Shown: positions 25,610-33,952, numbered from the stretch's first letter. The stretch: 64,000 nucleotides of DNA from Magnetospirillum sp902729445 (GCF_902729445.1 NZ_CACVCE010000034.1:124001-188000), one strand, 5' to 3'. Notes: a model not told the origin generated them from the sequence alone. Numbers and translations: made by a program.

Positions 25610-27004
25610 TTACTTGCCGGCGACCTTGTTGCCGGTCACGGTCTGGCCACCCTTCAGGCCGATGGCCAGGCTTTCCAGGTAGGCGTTGGGCTTCTTGCCG
25701 TCATAGGCGATGCCGTCGATGAAGTCGGCGGTCGCCGGGCGATAGCCGTCGGTGGCGGCGGGGAACTCGTCGGCCTTGGCCTTGCCTTCAGCCACCAGCG
25801 CCTTGGCGGCCTGGTTGTAGACGTCGGGCAGATAGACCTTCTTGGCGATGTCGGCATACCAGCTGTCCGGCTTGCCCTCGGTGATCTGGCCCCAACGGCG
25901 CATCTGGGTCAGGTACCACACCGCATCCGAGTAATAGGGATAGGTGGCGTAATAGCGGAAGAACACGTTGAAGTCGGGCACCGGGCGCTTGTCGCCCTTC
26001 TCGTATTCGAAGGTGCCGGTCATCGAGTTGGCGATCACCTGCGGATCGGCGCCGACATATTCCGGCTTGGCCAGAATCTTGACCGCCTCGGCGCGGTTGG
26101 CGTTGTTGTTCTCGTCCAGCCACTTGCCGGCGCGGATCAGCGCCTTGACCAGGGCGACATGGGTGTTGGCGTTCTTGGCGGCCCATTCCTTGGTGACGCC
26201 GAACACCTTTTCCGGGTTGTTCTTCCAGATCTCGTAATCGGTGATCACCGGCACGCCGATGCCCTTGGCCACCGCCTGCTGGTTCCACGGCTCGCCGACC
26301 GAATAGCCCGAAATGGTGCCGGCTTCCAGGGTGGCCGGCATCTGCGGCGGCGGCGTCACGCTCAACAGCGCGTCGGCACCGATCTGGCCGGTGATGTTTT
26401 CCGGCGAGTAGAAGCCGGGATGGATGCCGCCCGAGGCCAGCCAATAACGCAGTTCGTAATTGTGGGTCGAGACCGGGAAGACCATGCCCATGTTGAAGGG
26501 CTTGCCTTCCGACTTCAGCTTGTCGATCACCTTCTTCAGGGCGTCGGCCTTGATGGGGTGGGCGACACGGCCGTCCTTGTCCTTGGGAAGAAACGGCTTC
26601 ATCGCCGCCCACACGTCGTTCGAGACGGTGATGCCGTTGCCGTTCAGATCCATCGAGAAGGCGGTGACGACATCGGCCTTGGTGCCGAAGCCGATGGTGG
26701 CGCCCAGCGGTTGGCCGGCCAGCATATGGGCGCCGTCCAGCTCGCCCGAGATGACGCGATCCAGCAGCACCTTCCAGTTGGCCTGCGGCTCGAGGGTCAC
26801 GAACAGCCCTTCATCCTCGAAGAAGCCCTTTTCCTTGGCGATGGCCAAGGGCGCCATGTCGGTGAGCTTGATGAAGCCCAGCTTCAACTCGTCCTTTTCC
26901 AGCTTCGGGCCGGCCTGGGCGACCATCGGAACCAGGAAGGCGGCGGCCGCCAGACCCAGGCCGATCTTTCGGCTGCACTTCAGAAACGCTGCTTTGGCTG
27001 TCAT
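25610..27004 (-). CDS. nrtA: Periplasmic nitrate-binding protein
   Basis: A 464-residue substrate-binding protein of the NrtA/CmpA family with a Sec signal peptide (KIGLGLAAAAFLVPMVAQA, cleavage near residue 29). It has no lipobox, unlike cyanobacterial NrtA. Family segments include NYELRYWLASGGIHPGFYSP and TPPPQMPATLEAGTISGYSV. It feeds nitrate, perhaps nitrite, to NrtB. First gene of the operon; the ATG at 27004 follows AAGGGTAACG and the regulated leader. The longer in-frame extension upstream is leader sequence that forms the terminator, so it is not coding. Confidence 0.95.
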   Translation of the reverse strand: MTAKAAFLKCSRKIGLGLAAAAFLVPMVAQAGPKLEKDELKLGFIKLTDMAPLAIAKEKGFFEDEGLFVTLEPQANWKVLLDRVISGELDGAHMLAGQPLGATIGFGTKADVVTAFSMDLNGNGITVSNDVWAAMKPFLPKDKDGRVAHPIKADALKKVIDKLKSEGKPFNMGMVFPVSTHNYELRYWLASGGIHPGFYSPENITGQIGADALLSVTPPPQMPATLEAGTISGYSVGEPWNQQAVAKGIGVPVITDYEIWKNNPEKVFGVTKEWAAKNANTHVALVKALIRAGKWLDENNNANRAEAVKILAKPEYVGADPQVIANSMTGTFEYEKGDKRPVPDFNVFFRYYATYPYYSDAVWYLTQMRRWGQITEGKPDSWYADIAKKVYLPDVYNQAAKALVAEGKAKADEFPAATDGYRPATADFIDGIAYDGKKPNAYLESLAIGLKGGQTVTGNKVAGK

Positions 27005-27046
27005 GTCCGTTACCCTTCGTCGTGTCGTCCGGTGTGGCGAAAGCAC

Positions 27047-27113
27047 AAAAAAACGGCGTCCCCGCGGGTCTGGTCGGGCCATATGGCCTGACCGATCCAC
27101 GGGAACGCCGTTG
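27047..27113 (-). terminator. Intrinsic terminator in the nrtA leader (attenuator)
   Basis: On the minus strand AACGGCGTTCCCG...CGGGGACGCCGTT is a long GC-rich stem, with an inner GGTC-GGCCATATGGCC-GACC arm, followed by seven T. It lies 43 nt before the nrtA start, so it would stop transcription before the operon. Its 5' arm (27101-27112) is also the 3' part of the second ANTAR-type hairpin, so the two cannot form together. Confidence 0.85.
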
Positions 27114-27178
27114 TTCCCTTCGGGCCCCAAGGGGCCGTCTATCTGTTTGGGCAACCCCCTCGCCGTTGAGGCGGTGCC
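27101..27178 (-). promoter_or_regulatory. ANTAR (NasT)-type antitermination RNA: two hexaloop hairpins
   Basis: P1 (27150-27178): ACCGCCTC-AACGGC-GAGGGGGT with an outer GGC/GCC pair. P2 (27101-27118): GGGAAC-AACGGC-GTTCCC. Both loops are the same six bases, with A at position 1 and G at position 4 as required by ANTAR proteins. A 31-nt linker, itself with a short palindrome, joins them. P2 excludes the terminator. Binding of free NasT would therefore let polymerase read into nrtA-nrtB-nrtCD-nasS-nirB-nirD-nasA. Confidence 0.85.
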
Positions 27179-27193
27179 GCTCGCCTTCCTAGA

Positions 27194-27210
27194 GGCAAAC
27201 AGCGTGCCAA
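27194..27210 (-). promoter_or_regulatory. Sigma-54 promoter of the nitrate assimilation operon
   Basis: Minus strand TTGGCACG-CTGT-TTGC matches the -24/-12 consensus YTGGCACG-N4-TTGC exactly. The expected start, 12 nt past the GC, is near 27183, five bases before hairpin P1, so promoter and leader are consistent with each other. An enhancer protein such as NtrC is implied; I could not find a convincing NtrC palindrome upstream. Confidence 0.85.
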
Positions 27211-27264
27211 GCCGAGATTGGCGGAATTCCGCCGCATTTGCGAAGACCAATTCCGGACAAGTGT

Positions 27265-27304
27265 CTATTTTTTAAGCTGCAGGTTTTGTACAGACTATTT
27301 TTTA
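27265..27304. repeat. AT-rich direct repeat, 30-bp period
   Basis: CTATTTTTTA occurs at 27265-27274 and again at 27295-27304, with neighbouring TAAGC/TAGGC also matching. The spacing equals about three helical turns. It lies 55-110 nt upstream of the sigma-54 promoter and between divergent genes, where enhancer or IHF sites would be expected. Confidence 0.35.
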
Positions 27305-27381
27305 GGCAGGCACTGCGCCCTCTGGACAAATTCTCTTTTTACGGGCTTACTTTTGGAACTCAACGTTCCATAAGGTGTACC

Positions 27382-27975
27382 ATGCGCGCCTTGACCGCCC
27401 TTACCATCCTGCTGTTGGTCTCTGCCTGCGCCACGCCCGATGCCGGCCCGCCCTGGCGTTCGGCCATCGAGGTGCTGTCGCCGTCCGATCCGGCCTATGG
27501 CACGGTGCCGCTGGATCAGGTCAAGAAGGCGCCCGGTCAGGGCGGCGTATCCGAGGTCCAGGTGGTCCGGCTGACCCGCGATCTGCCGGTCTATCGCCTG
27601 TGGAGCGGACCGACCAAGGTCAATGCCAGCGGCCAGACCAACCGCCTGGGCTCGTGGTGGTCGTTCGACCCGCCCAGGGGCGCGGTCAGCAGCTATCGCA
27701 ACGATTACGAAATCTGCCTGAGCTGGAACGACCTGACCTGGGTGGCGACCTGCACGGTCAAGGCCGGCGCGGTGGTGGCGATCGGGCCGGGCCAGTCGGT
27801 GTCGGTCGATTTGTGCAAGAACCCGGCCGGGCCGGAACAATACGGCGCCAATCCCAAGGGCTGGCAGGTCTTCGTCAACCAGCCATGGGCGCAGCCGGCC
27901 AATAGCTTCGAATGCCCGCCCGTTTCCGCCGACTATCCGGCCGATCCGGCCGACATCGCCCGGCGGCTGAATTAG
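27382..27975 (+). CDS. Hypothetical lipoprotein
   Basis: A 197-residue protein with a lipoprotein signal (LTILLLVSAC, Cys about residue 16). The mature part has four further cysteines and many Trp residues (GSWWSFDPPRG, CLSWNDLTWVATC), suggesting a disulfide-bonded beta domain in the periplasm or outer membrane. No family is recognised. The ATG follows AAGGTG. It is divergent from nrtA, and its stop overlaps the convergent nasT stop by 4 nt. There is no visible link to nitrate use beyond position. Confidence 0.75.
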   Translation: MRALTALTILLLVSACATPDAGPPWRSAIEVLSPSDPAYGTVPLDQVKKAPGQGGVSEVQVVRLTRDLPVYRLWSGPTKVNASGQTNRLGSWWSFDPPRGAVSSYRNDYEICLSWNDLTWVATCTVKAGAVVAIGPGQSVSVDLCKNPAGPEQYGANPKGWQVFVNQPWAQPANSFECPPVSADYPADPADIARRLN

Positions 27976-28550
27976 CCCAACAATTCCGCCGCCTCGATGA
28001 TCTTGTTGGCGATGTCGATCAGGCGCAGCTTCTGGTTCATCGCCATGCCGCGCATTTGGGCATAGGCGGCTTCCTCGTCGATGCCGCGGCGCTTCATCAA
28101 GATGCCCTTGGCCCGCTCGACCAGCTTGCGCTCGGCCAGGGTGGCGCGGGCCTTGTCCAGCTCGCCGCGCAATTCCTGGAACTGGGCGAAGCGGGCGATG
28201 GCGACATCGACCACCGGGCGGACCCGCTCGGGCTTCAGGCCATCGACCACATAGGCGGCCAGGCCAGCCTCGATCGCCGCCTTGATGGTTTCCGGCTTGC
28301 CGTCCTGGGCGAACATGATCACCGGCCGGTGCTGGTCCAGGCTGACCCGGCCCATGTCTTCCAGGGTGTCGCGGTCCGGGGCGTCGATGTCGCAGATGAT
28401 GATGTCGGCGGCCAGGGCGCGCACTTGGGCTTCCAGCCCCGACCCTGTGGCGACGACCGCCACCACCTGAAAGCCGTTGGCATCCAGCGCGATGCGAACG
28501 GATTCTGCCCGTTCGCGTTCGTCGTCAACCAGGATGACCCGCAGGCCCAT
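27972..28550 (-). CDS. nasT: ANTAR-domain response regulator, NasT-type antiterminator
   Basis: A 192-residue protein with an N-terminal receiver-like domain (RVILVDDERERAESVRIALD) and a C-terminal ANTAR domain of three helices (KLVERAKGILMKRRGIDEEA, then AYAQMRGMAMNQKLRLIDIA). ANTAR proteins bind paired hexaloop hairpins and block terminators; the nrtA leader at 27101-27178 has both. In known systems NasT is kept inactive by NasS until nitrate binds, and a NasS-like gene is in the operon. The receiver may be unphosphorylated, as in other NasT. The ATG at 28550 has GGAG upstream. It is transcribed separately from the nrt operon. Confidence 0.9.
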   Translation of the reverse strand: MGLRVILVDDERERAESVRIALDANGFQVVAVVATGSGLEAQVRALAADIIICDIDAPDRDTLEDMGRVSLDQHRPVIMFAQDGKPETIKAAIEAGLAAYVVDGLKPERVRPVVDVAIARFAQFQELRGELDKARATLAERKLVERAKGILMKRRGIDEEAAYAQMRGMAMNQKLRLIDIANKIIEAAELLG

Positions 28551-28607
28551 CGTCACTCCGCACCCTGTCTATCGGTGGATGCGATGCAAGCACCACGCCA
28601 GATCGTA

Positions 28608-29501
28608 TCAGGAAACGAACTCGTCCAGACGCCAACCTTGCGCGAACAACAGCGCGGTCAGGTCGCCATGGTCGATCCGCACCCGAGCCTCGGCCGCCAC
28701 CACCGGCTTGGCATGATAGGCAACACCCAGGCCGGCGGCCTTGATCATGTCCAAGTCGTTGGCGCCATCACCGACCGCCAGGGTGGCCGACAGCGGGATG
28801 CGCATCTCGCCGGCCTTGGCCAGCAGGGTGGCGAGCTTGGCCTCGCGGCCCAGGATCGGCTCTTCCACCCCGGCCAGCTTGCCCTTCTGGAAGATGAAGC
28901 GATTGGCGCGGTCCTCGTCGAAACCGCACAGTTCGCGCACCCGCGAGGTGAAGAAGGTGAAACCGCCCGACACCAGCACGGCCGCCGCGCCCCCAGCTTT
29001 CATGGTGCGCACCAATGCTTGAGCACCGGGCATCAATTCGACCTTGGCCCAGCACTTTTCCAGCGCCGATTCCTTCAATTCCGACAACAGGCCGATCCGT
29101 TCCTTGAGCGCCGCTTCGAAGCCCAGCTCGCCATTCATCGCCCGGGCGGTGATGGCGGCGATGCGGTCCTTGATGCCGGCGAATTCGGCCAGTTCGTCCA
29201 GGGTCTCGCCCTGGACCATGGTGGCGTCCATGTCGGCCACCAGCAGCTTCTTCTTGCGCCCCTCGGCCATTTGCGCCACCACGTCGACCGGGGCGCCGGC
29301 CAGGATTTTGCGCGCCGCGCCGTCAGCCTGCTCGGCGGCGAGATGGCCGAAGGCGATATCGACGGCCCGGCCCACAGCCAGCCAATCGGGTTGGCCGACA
29401 TCGGCGCCCAACCCGTGCAACTGGCGGCGCAGGTCGGCGATCAGGCTGTCGGAAAGCGGCTCCGCCTGGGTGCCGGCGATGAGGGTAAGGACGTGATCCA
29501 T
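28608..29501 (-). CDS. serB: Phosphoserine phosphatase
   Basis: The last enzyme of serine synthesis, hydrolysing O-phosphoserine. It is a HAD-family enzyme of 297 residues with an N-terminal ACT-like region. The nucleophile motif is VADMDATMVQGETLDELAEF (DxDxT), followed by the Ser of VLVSGGFTFF and the acidic motif GDGANDLDMIKAAGLGVAYH. The ATG at 29501 is preferred over an upstream in-frame start. Standalone gene between nasT and an M23 peptidase. Confidence 0.95.
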   Translation of the reverse strand: MDHVLTLIAGTQAEPLSDSLIADLRRQLHGLGADVGQPDWLAVGRAVDIAFGHLAAEQADGAARKILAGAPVDVVAQMAEGRKKKLLVADMDATMVQGETLDELAEFAGIKDRIAAITARAMNGELGFEAALKERIGLLSELKESALEKCWAKVELMPGAQALVRTMKAGGAAAVLVSGGFTFFTSRVRELCGFDEDRANRFIFQKGKLAGVEEPILGREAKLATLLAKAGEMRIPLSATLAVGDGANDLDMIKAAGLGVAYHAKPVVAAEARVRIDHGDLTALLFAQGWRLDEFVS

Positions 29502-29765
29502 GGAAGAATGACCTTCGTGGGCTGCGGCGAAAGCGGACAAGCTTTAATGTGCCGCGCGCGGCGTGGCAAGTGCCGCTCTTGCGACGCTATCTGTCTGGAA
29601 AGATTCGCGATCTCGGACTTAGACTAATTTCGAGCAGCATCAATCACCATAAACAGCCCCCACCCAGACCAAAGTCAAACGACCAGAACAGGCGGAAATT
29701 CTTGCCTTCGCCCCGGTGAAGCTGGCATAAACCGGAATCGCTTGCACTCCAAGGGGAGCCGGCCA

Positions 29766-31145
29766 TTGGGCTGTCTGGTCACCGGCAAGATCAAACGAAC
29801 ATTGAAAGCCTTCGGTGTCGTCGCTGTGCTTGGCGTCATCGCGATGTTCGCCGCCAAACCCTTGGTTCGCTTCGTCGAGGGCAATCAGCCCCTGGACCCG
29901 GTGCGGCCGGTCTATATCGATTACGAGGCCGAGGGCCAGGCCCTGGCCGATGGCTTGGCCTCGGACAGCGAGCTCGAGGACCGCGCCGGCCGCCCGGTCG
30001 AACGCAACGTCCAGGTCGCCTCGGGCGATACGCTGGGCGACGTGCTGATCCGCGCCGGCGTCGATAGCGCCGAAGCCACCCAGGCCATCGACGCCCTGCG
30101 GGCGGTTTTCAACCCGCGCGCCCTGAAGGCCGGCCAGAAGGTTCAGGTGACCTTCGACAGCTCGCCGCACGGCTTCGGCCACGGCGATTTCCAGAAAGTC
30201 TCGCTGAACGCCGACCCGATCCGCGAAGTCTTCGCCCTGCGCGGCGGCGGCGGCACCTTCATGGGCAAGGAAAGCCGGCGCCAGGTCAGCCGCGAAATCG
30301 CCCATTATGTCGGCCAGATCCGTTCCAGCCTGTTCGAAAGCGCCCAATCGACCGGCGTGCCGATCCCGATCGTGATGGCGATGATCAAGGCGCTGTCCTA
30401 CGACGTCGATTTCCAGCGCGACATCCAGTCGGGCGACGGCTTCGAGGTGATGTTCGAGGGCTATTACGACACCAAGGGCAAGCTGGTGCGCACCGGCGAG
30501 ATGCTGTTCGCCTCGGTCAGCCTGTCGGGCAAGCCGATCGCCATGTACCGGTTCGAGACCGACGGCGGCACCGTCGAATATTTCAACGAGAAGGGCGAAA
30601 GCATCAAGAAGGCCCTGCTGAAGACCCCGGTCGACGGCGCCAAGATCAGTTCCGGCTTCGGCATGCGCAACCATCCGATCCTGGGCTTCACCAAGATGCA
30701 CAAGGGCGTCGATTTCGCGGTGCCGGTGGGAACGCCGATCCAGGCCGCCGGCGACGGCACCATCGAGATGGCCGGCTTCAACGGCGCCTATGGCAATTAC
30801 GTCCGCATCCGCCACGGCTCGGGCTTCGCCACCGCCTATGCCCATATGAGCCGCATCGCCCAGGGCGTCCATAACGGGCGCCGCGTGTCACAAGGACAGA
30901 TCGTCGGCTTCGTCGGCTCGACCGGCCGCTCGACCGGCCCGCACCTGCATTACGAGGTGCTGCAGGGCCACGCCCAGATCAACCCGTTGTCGGTCAAGAT
31001 GCCGACCAACACCAAGCTGGCCGGCCGCGAGCTGGACCGCTTCAAGGGCATCAAGAAGGACACCGAGACGCTGATGTCCAAGATTCCGCCCTCGTCCCGC
31101 CTGGCCATGGCCAGCGGGACCAAGCCGGGGTCACTGACGAATTAG
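29766..31145 (+). CDS. M23-family peptidoglycan endopeptidase
   Basis: A 459-residue membrane-anchored cell-wall hydrolase. One N-terminal helix (FGVVAVLGVIAMFAAKPLV) is followed by a LysM/OapA-like segment (VASGDTLGDVLIRAGVDSAE) and a C-terminal LytM/M23 domain. Zinc ligands are visible in MHKGVDFAVPVGTP (about 311) and STGPHLHYEVLQGH (HxH, about 392), so it should be active. I place the start at TTG 29766 because AAGGGGAG lies 8 nt before it; this is unusual but better than the upstream TTG. It probably cleaves peptide cross-links during growth. Confidence 0.9.
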   Translation: MGCLVTGKIKRTLKAFGVVAVLGVIAMFAAKPLVRFVEGNQPLDPVRPVYIDYEAEGQALADGLASDSELEDRAGRPVERNVQVASGDTLGDVLIRAGVDSAEATQAIDALRAVFNPRALKAGQKVQVTFDSSPHGFGHGDFQKVSLNADPIREVFALRGGGGTFMGKESRRQVSREIAHYVGQIRSSLFESAQSTGVPIPIVMAMIKALSYDVDFQRDIQSGDGFEVMFEGYYDTKGKLVRTGEMLFASVSLSGKPIAMYRFETDGGTVEYFNEKGESIKKALLKTPVDGAKISSGFGMRNHPILGFTKMHKGVDFAVPVGTPIQAAGDGTIEMAGFNGAYGNYVRIRHGSGFATAYAHMSRIAQGVHNGRRVSQGQIVGFVGSTGRSTGPHLHYEVLQGHAQINPLSVKMPTNTKLAGRELDRFKGIKKDTETLMSKIPPSSRLAMASGTKPGSLTN

Positions 31146-31213
31146 GGCGCCGCCCCCGAACTTGATCCACTTCTGTTCGGTTAAATTTTCGCGGCTCCAT
31201 CCACACCGCTCGT

Positions 31214-31324
31214 CGTCATGGCCGGGCTTGACCCGGCCATCCACGCGTATCCGCATAACGCGCTGTTTCCATTCGATTTTTGCGCGGCGCCACATGGATG
31301 CCCGTGTCAAGCACGGGCATGACG
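31214..31324. repeat. Paired palindromic REP-like element (copy 2)
   Basis: Palindromes at 31218-31240 (ATGGCCGGGCTTGACCCGGC plus CAT) and 31298-31320 (ATGCCCGTGTCAAGCACGGG plus CAT) are arranged as in the copy at 25516-25600, with the same flanking GTCGTC and TCCA/TGGA words. It sits between the convergent M23 peptidase and rlmN genes and may act as their shared 3' structure. Confidence 0.75.
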
Positions 31325-31364
31325 GAGTGTGGGGCGACGACTCGCGTCCATTCCGGGCTCGGTG

Positions 31365-32498
31365 CTATACCGCGTGGTCGTCGGGAATACCCGCCGCGAT
31401 GCGGGCCGCCATGCGCGATTGCTTCTGGCGCTGGCTTTCCGAGCGCAACTGGCCGCAGGCGGCCAGGATGTCCTGGCCCCGGGATTTCCGGATCGGCGCC
31501 GAATAGCCGTTATCTTGCAGGAAATCCGAGAAGGCCCGCACAATCTTCATGTCCGAGCATTCGAATTCCGAGCCCGGCCAAGGATTGAACGGGATCAGGT
31601 TGAACTTGGCCGGCAGGCCCTTGACCAGCTTCAGCAATTGGCGGGCATCGACCAGCGAATCGTTAATGCCCTTCAGCATGATGTATTCGAAGGTGATGCG
31701 CCGGGCGTTCGAGGCGCCGGGATAATCGCGGCAGGCGGCCATCAGTTCCTTCAGCGGGTACTTCTTGTTGATCGGCATGATGCGGTCGCGCACCTCGTCG
31801 GTCACCGCATGCAGGGAAATCGCCAGGTTGACGCCCAGTTCCTCGCCGCAGCGCTTCATCATCGGCACCACGCCCGAGGTCGAAAGGGTGACGCGCCGCT
31901 TCGAGATGCCGATTCCGTCGCCATCCATCAAGATCTTCAAGGCGGTGGCGACATTGTCGAAATTATAAAGCGGCTCGCCCATGCCCATCATGACGATGTT
32001 GGACAACAGGCGGGTGCTGTCGTCGGGCGTCGGCCACTCGCCATAGGAATCGCGCGCCACCAGGAACTGGCCGACGATCTCGGCGCTGGTCAGGTTGCGG
32101 ACCAGCAATTGGGTGCCGGTATGGCAGAACTTGCAGGTCAGCGTGCAGCCCACCTGCGACGAGATGCACACCGCCCCCCTGGCCTCCCCTTCGTCGGGGA
32201 TATAGACCGTTTCGGCCTCGTTGCCGTCGGGGAATTTCAGCAGCCACTTGCGGGTGGTATCGACGCTGATCAGGTCGCGCTCGACCAGCGGCCGGCCGAC
32301 CGTGTAGCGCTCGTCCAGGGCGGCCTGCATGGTCTTCGAGATCGAGCTCATCTTGAAGAAGTCGGTCTCGCCGCGATTATACAGCCAGTGCCACAGCTGC
32401 TTGGCGCGAAACGGCTTCTCGCCGATGGCGGTCATCTCGGCGGCCAGCTGCTCACGCGACAGGCCGATCAGGTCGATCTTGGAGGTGCTATCGGTCAT
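31365..32498 (-). CDS. rlmN: 23S rRNA (adenine(2503)-C(2))-methyltransferase
   Basis: A 377-residue radical SAM enzyme that methylates A2503 of 23S rRNA and also A37 of some tRNAs. The [4Fe-4S] motif CTLTCKFCHTGTQ (CxxxCxxC) is at about residue 118, preceded by AVCISSQVG. GEPLYNFDNVATALKIL and the later SLHAVTDEVRDRIMPINKKY also fit. The catalytic cysteine pair for the two-step mechanism appears in the Cys motif and near the end (SPAP-type KSRGQDILAACGQL). Complete length. It converges with the M23 gene. Confidence 0.96.
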   Translation of the reverse strand: MTDSTSKIDLIGLSREQLAAEMTAIGEKPFRAKQLWHWLYNRGETDFFKMSSISKTMQAALDERYTVGRPLVERDLISVDTTRKWLLKFPDGNEAETVYIPDEGEARGAVCISSQVGCTLTCKFCHTGTQLLVRNLTSAEIVGQFLVARDSYGEWPTPDDSTRLLSNIVMMGMGEPLYNFDNVATALKILMDGDGIGISKRRVTLSTSGVVPMMKRCGEELGVNLAISLHAVTDEVRDRIMPINKKYPLKELMAACRDYPGASNARRITFEYIMLKGINDSLVDARQLLKLVKGLPAKFNLIPFNPWPGSEFECSDMKIVRAFSDFLQDNGYSAPIRKSRGQDILAACGQLRSESQRQKQSRMAARIAAGIPDDHAV

Positions 32499-32545
32499 GA
32501 AGGGGACAGATAAGCATTCCGCGCCGGGAAATCAACGAAATGCGC

Positions 32546-33049
32546 TCAGCGCTTGACGCCGCAGGCCTTGTCGATGGCGGCCAGGGCCTCGGGAAAACCG
32601 CGCAGCGGGACGGTGTCGGTGATCGGCTGGCCCTTGGCCGGCACCGCCTTCACCGTCACCTCGCGGCCCTTCAGCATCTGCGCCAGGATGGCCGGGTCGG
32701 CCTTGGCATCCTTGGCCCAGGCCACCGTGCCCTTGGGGACGAAGCTGTGCTTCATGGCGCCCAGCTGCAGTTCCGCCTCGGAATCCTTCTTCAGGCCGTA
32801 GGGGGCCATGATGCTGACCTCGCCCGGGCTTTTCGGGCGGTGGCTGACCGCCACAGCGGTTCCCTGGCGCTCGCGCTCGCCGCCCACCGTGCGATCGGCC
32901 CTGGCTGCGGCATAGCACACCTTGCCGGTCTGGTCGGTATAGGCATAGGCCTCCCACGCACCGACGGCGACCAGACGCTTGGTGTCGTCGGCCAGAACCG
33001 GAGACGCGACGGAAACAGCCAGCATGGCGGCAAGGAACGCGTTACGCAT
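32546..33049 (-). CDS. IalB-like (invasion associated locus B family) secreted protein
   Basis: A 167-residue protein with a Sec signal (FLAAMLAVSVASPVLA). The mature part follows the IalB-family pattern: GAWEAYAYTDQTGKVCYAA, then a stretch ending MAPYGLKKDSEAELQLG, and a terminal cysteine (DKACGVKR) that can pair with the first. The family is widespread in alphaproteobacteria, periplasmic and of poorly known role; in Bartonella it was linked to erythrocyte entry, which need not apply here. Upstream of rlmN by 47 nt, same strand. Confidence 0.75.
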   Translation of the reverse strand: MRNAFLAAMLAVSVASPVLADDTKRLVAVGAWEAYAYTDQTGKVCYAAARADRTVGGERERQGTAVAVSHRPKSPGEVSIMAPYGLKKDSEAELQLGAMKHSFVPKGTVAWAKDAKADPAILAQMLKGREVTVKAVPAKGQPITDTVPLRGFPEALAAIDKACGVKR

Positions 33050-33074
33050 CAGAGCCCTTCCAAGGTGTGAAACA

Positions 33075-33644
33075 TCACGGCTGTATCAACACCGCAGGGC
33101 TGTCCTTGTCAACCTTTTGCGTCGCAGCATGGCGCTCGGGCCGGCCGCGCGGGGCAAAGCCCGACCGCCCCTTCATCTCGCGTTCGTATTCCAGCGACCA
33201 CCGCACGTTGGGATAGGCCAGTTCGTCCCACGGGATCTCGTCCCAGGTGAACAGCCCGACCTCCAGGCTTTCGGGGCCGGCGGCGAAATCGGGGTTGGTC
33301 ATCCGGCCGCGATAGATCATGTGGACCTGGCTGATTTCCGGAATGGCGTACAGGCCCAGCAGGGCATCGACCTCGATGGTGGCGCGGGCCTCTTCCCATA
33401 CTTCGCGGATGGCGCCCTGCTCGGTCGTCTCGTGCAGTTCCATGTATCCGACCGGCATGGTCCAGAAGCCGATGCGCGGCGCGATGGCGCGCCGGCACAG
33501 CAGATAGCGGTCTTCCCAGGTGCAGACGGCACCGACGATGACCTTGGGGTTCTCGTACAGCACGAAGCCGCAATCGCGGCAGACCAGACGCTCGCGGTCG
33601 TCGCCTTCGGGAACCAGACGGGAAGTGGGTCCTTGGAACTGCAT
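33075..33644 (-). CDS. Nudix hydrolase with N-terminal zinc ribbon
   Basis: A 189-residue protein. The first 40 residues carry CRDCGFVLYENPK, half of a zinc-ribbon like that of NudC-type pyrophosphatases. The Nudix box is YMELHETTEQGAIREVWEEA (GX5EX7REUXEE), with the final glycine replaced by alanine but the metal-binding glutamates kept. It may hydrolyse NADH, ADP-ribose or a related dinucleotide. The ATG at 33644 gives the cleanest N-terminus. 25 nt before the IalB-like gene, so possibly cotranscribed with it. Confidence 0.88.
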   Translation of the reverse strand: MQFQGPTSRLVPEGDDRERLVCRDCGFVLYENPKVIVGAVCTWEDRYLLCRRAIAPRIGFWTMPVGYMELHETTEQGAIREVWEEARATIEVDALLGLYAIPEISQVHMIYRGRMTNPDFAAGPESLEVGLFTWDEIPWDELAYPNVRWSLEYEREMKGRSGFAPRGRPERHAATQKVDKDSPAVLIQP

Positions 33645-33691
33645 GGCCGTCAGTGTGACCAAGCCCCGCCCATCAGGCAAGGCGTATCGGT

Positions 33692-33952
33692 CTAAACAAG
33701 GATATCCAGATAGGTGCCGCGGGCGGCGCGGCGATCCAGCTGATCCAGCGGGAAATCGGCCGGCAGGATGCGGTTGCCGCGCGGTCCGCCGATGGCGCCG
33801 GGATCGACCCGGCCGCCGATCGCGGCCACCCCGAGATTCCGCCCGCTGGCGGCTGGAGCCTGCGCGACCGGCGTGCCCAGGCCCAACGACTGGCGGATCG
33901 ATTCCAGACCCGAACCGGTGGACGAACCACCGACACGGTTGATTTCAGCCAT
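33692..33952 (-). CDS. Small hypothetical protein
   Basis: An 86-residue glycine/alanine/proline-rich protein (GSSTGSGLESIRQSLGLG ... PADFPLDQLDRRAARGTYLD). It has no signal or membrane segment. A run of GGGG lies 8 nt before the ATG at 33952. The C-terminal half looks like a conserved short motif, as in small alphaproteobacterial proteins of unknown function. It could also be part of a unit with the Nudix gene, which begins 48 nt downstream. Confidence 0.55.
   Translation of the reverse strand: MAEINRVGGSSTGSGLESIRQSLGLGTPVAQAPAASGRNLGVAAIGGRVDPGAIGGPRGNRILPADFPLDQLDRRAARGTYLDILV

Noticed and set aside
25610..27250. Longer NrtA with an 82-residue N-terminal extension
   Set aside because: The extension would be read from the antitermination leader and terminator; the ATG at 27004 has a ribosome site and is followed at once by a signal peptide.
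27211..27381. NtrC enhancer sites upstream of the sigma-54 promoter
   Set aside because: No GCAC-N5-GGTGC-like palindrome could be made out by eye; the only clear pattern is the AT-rich direct repeat reported separately.
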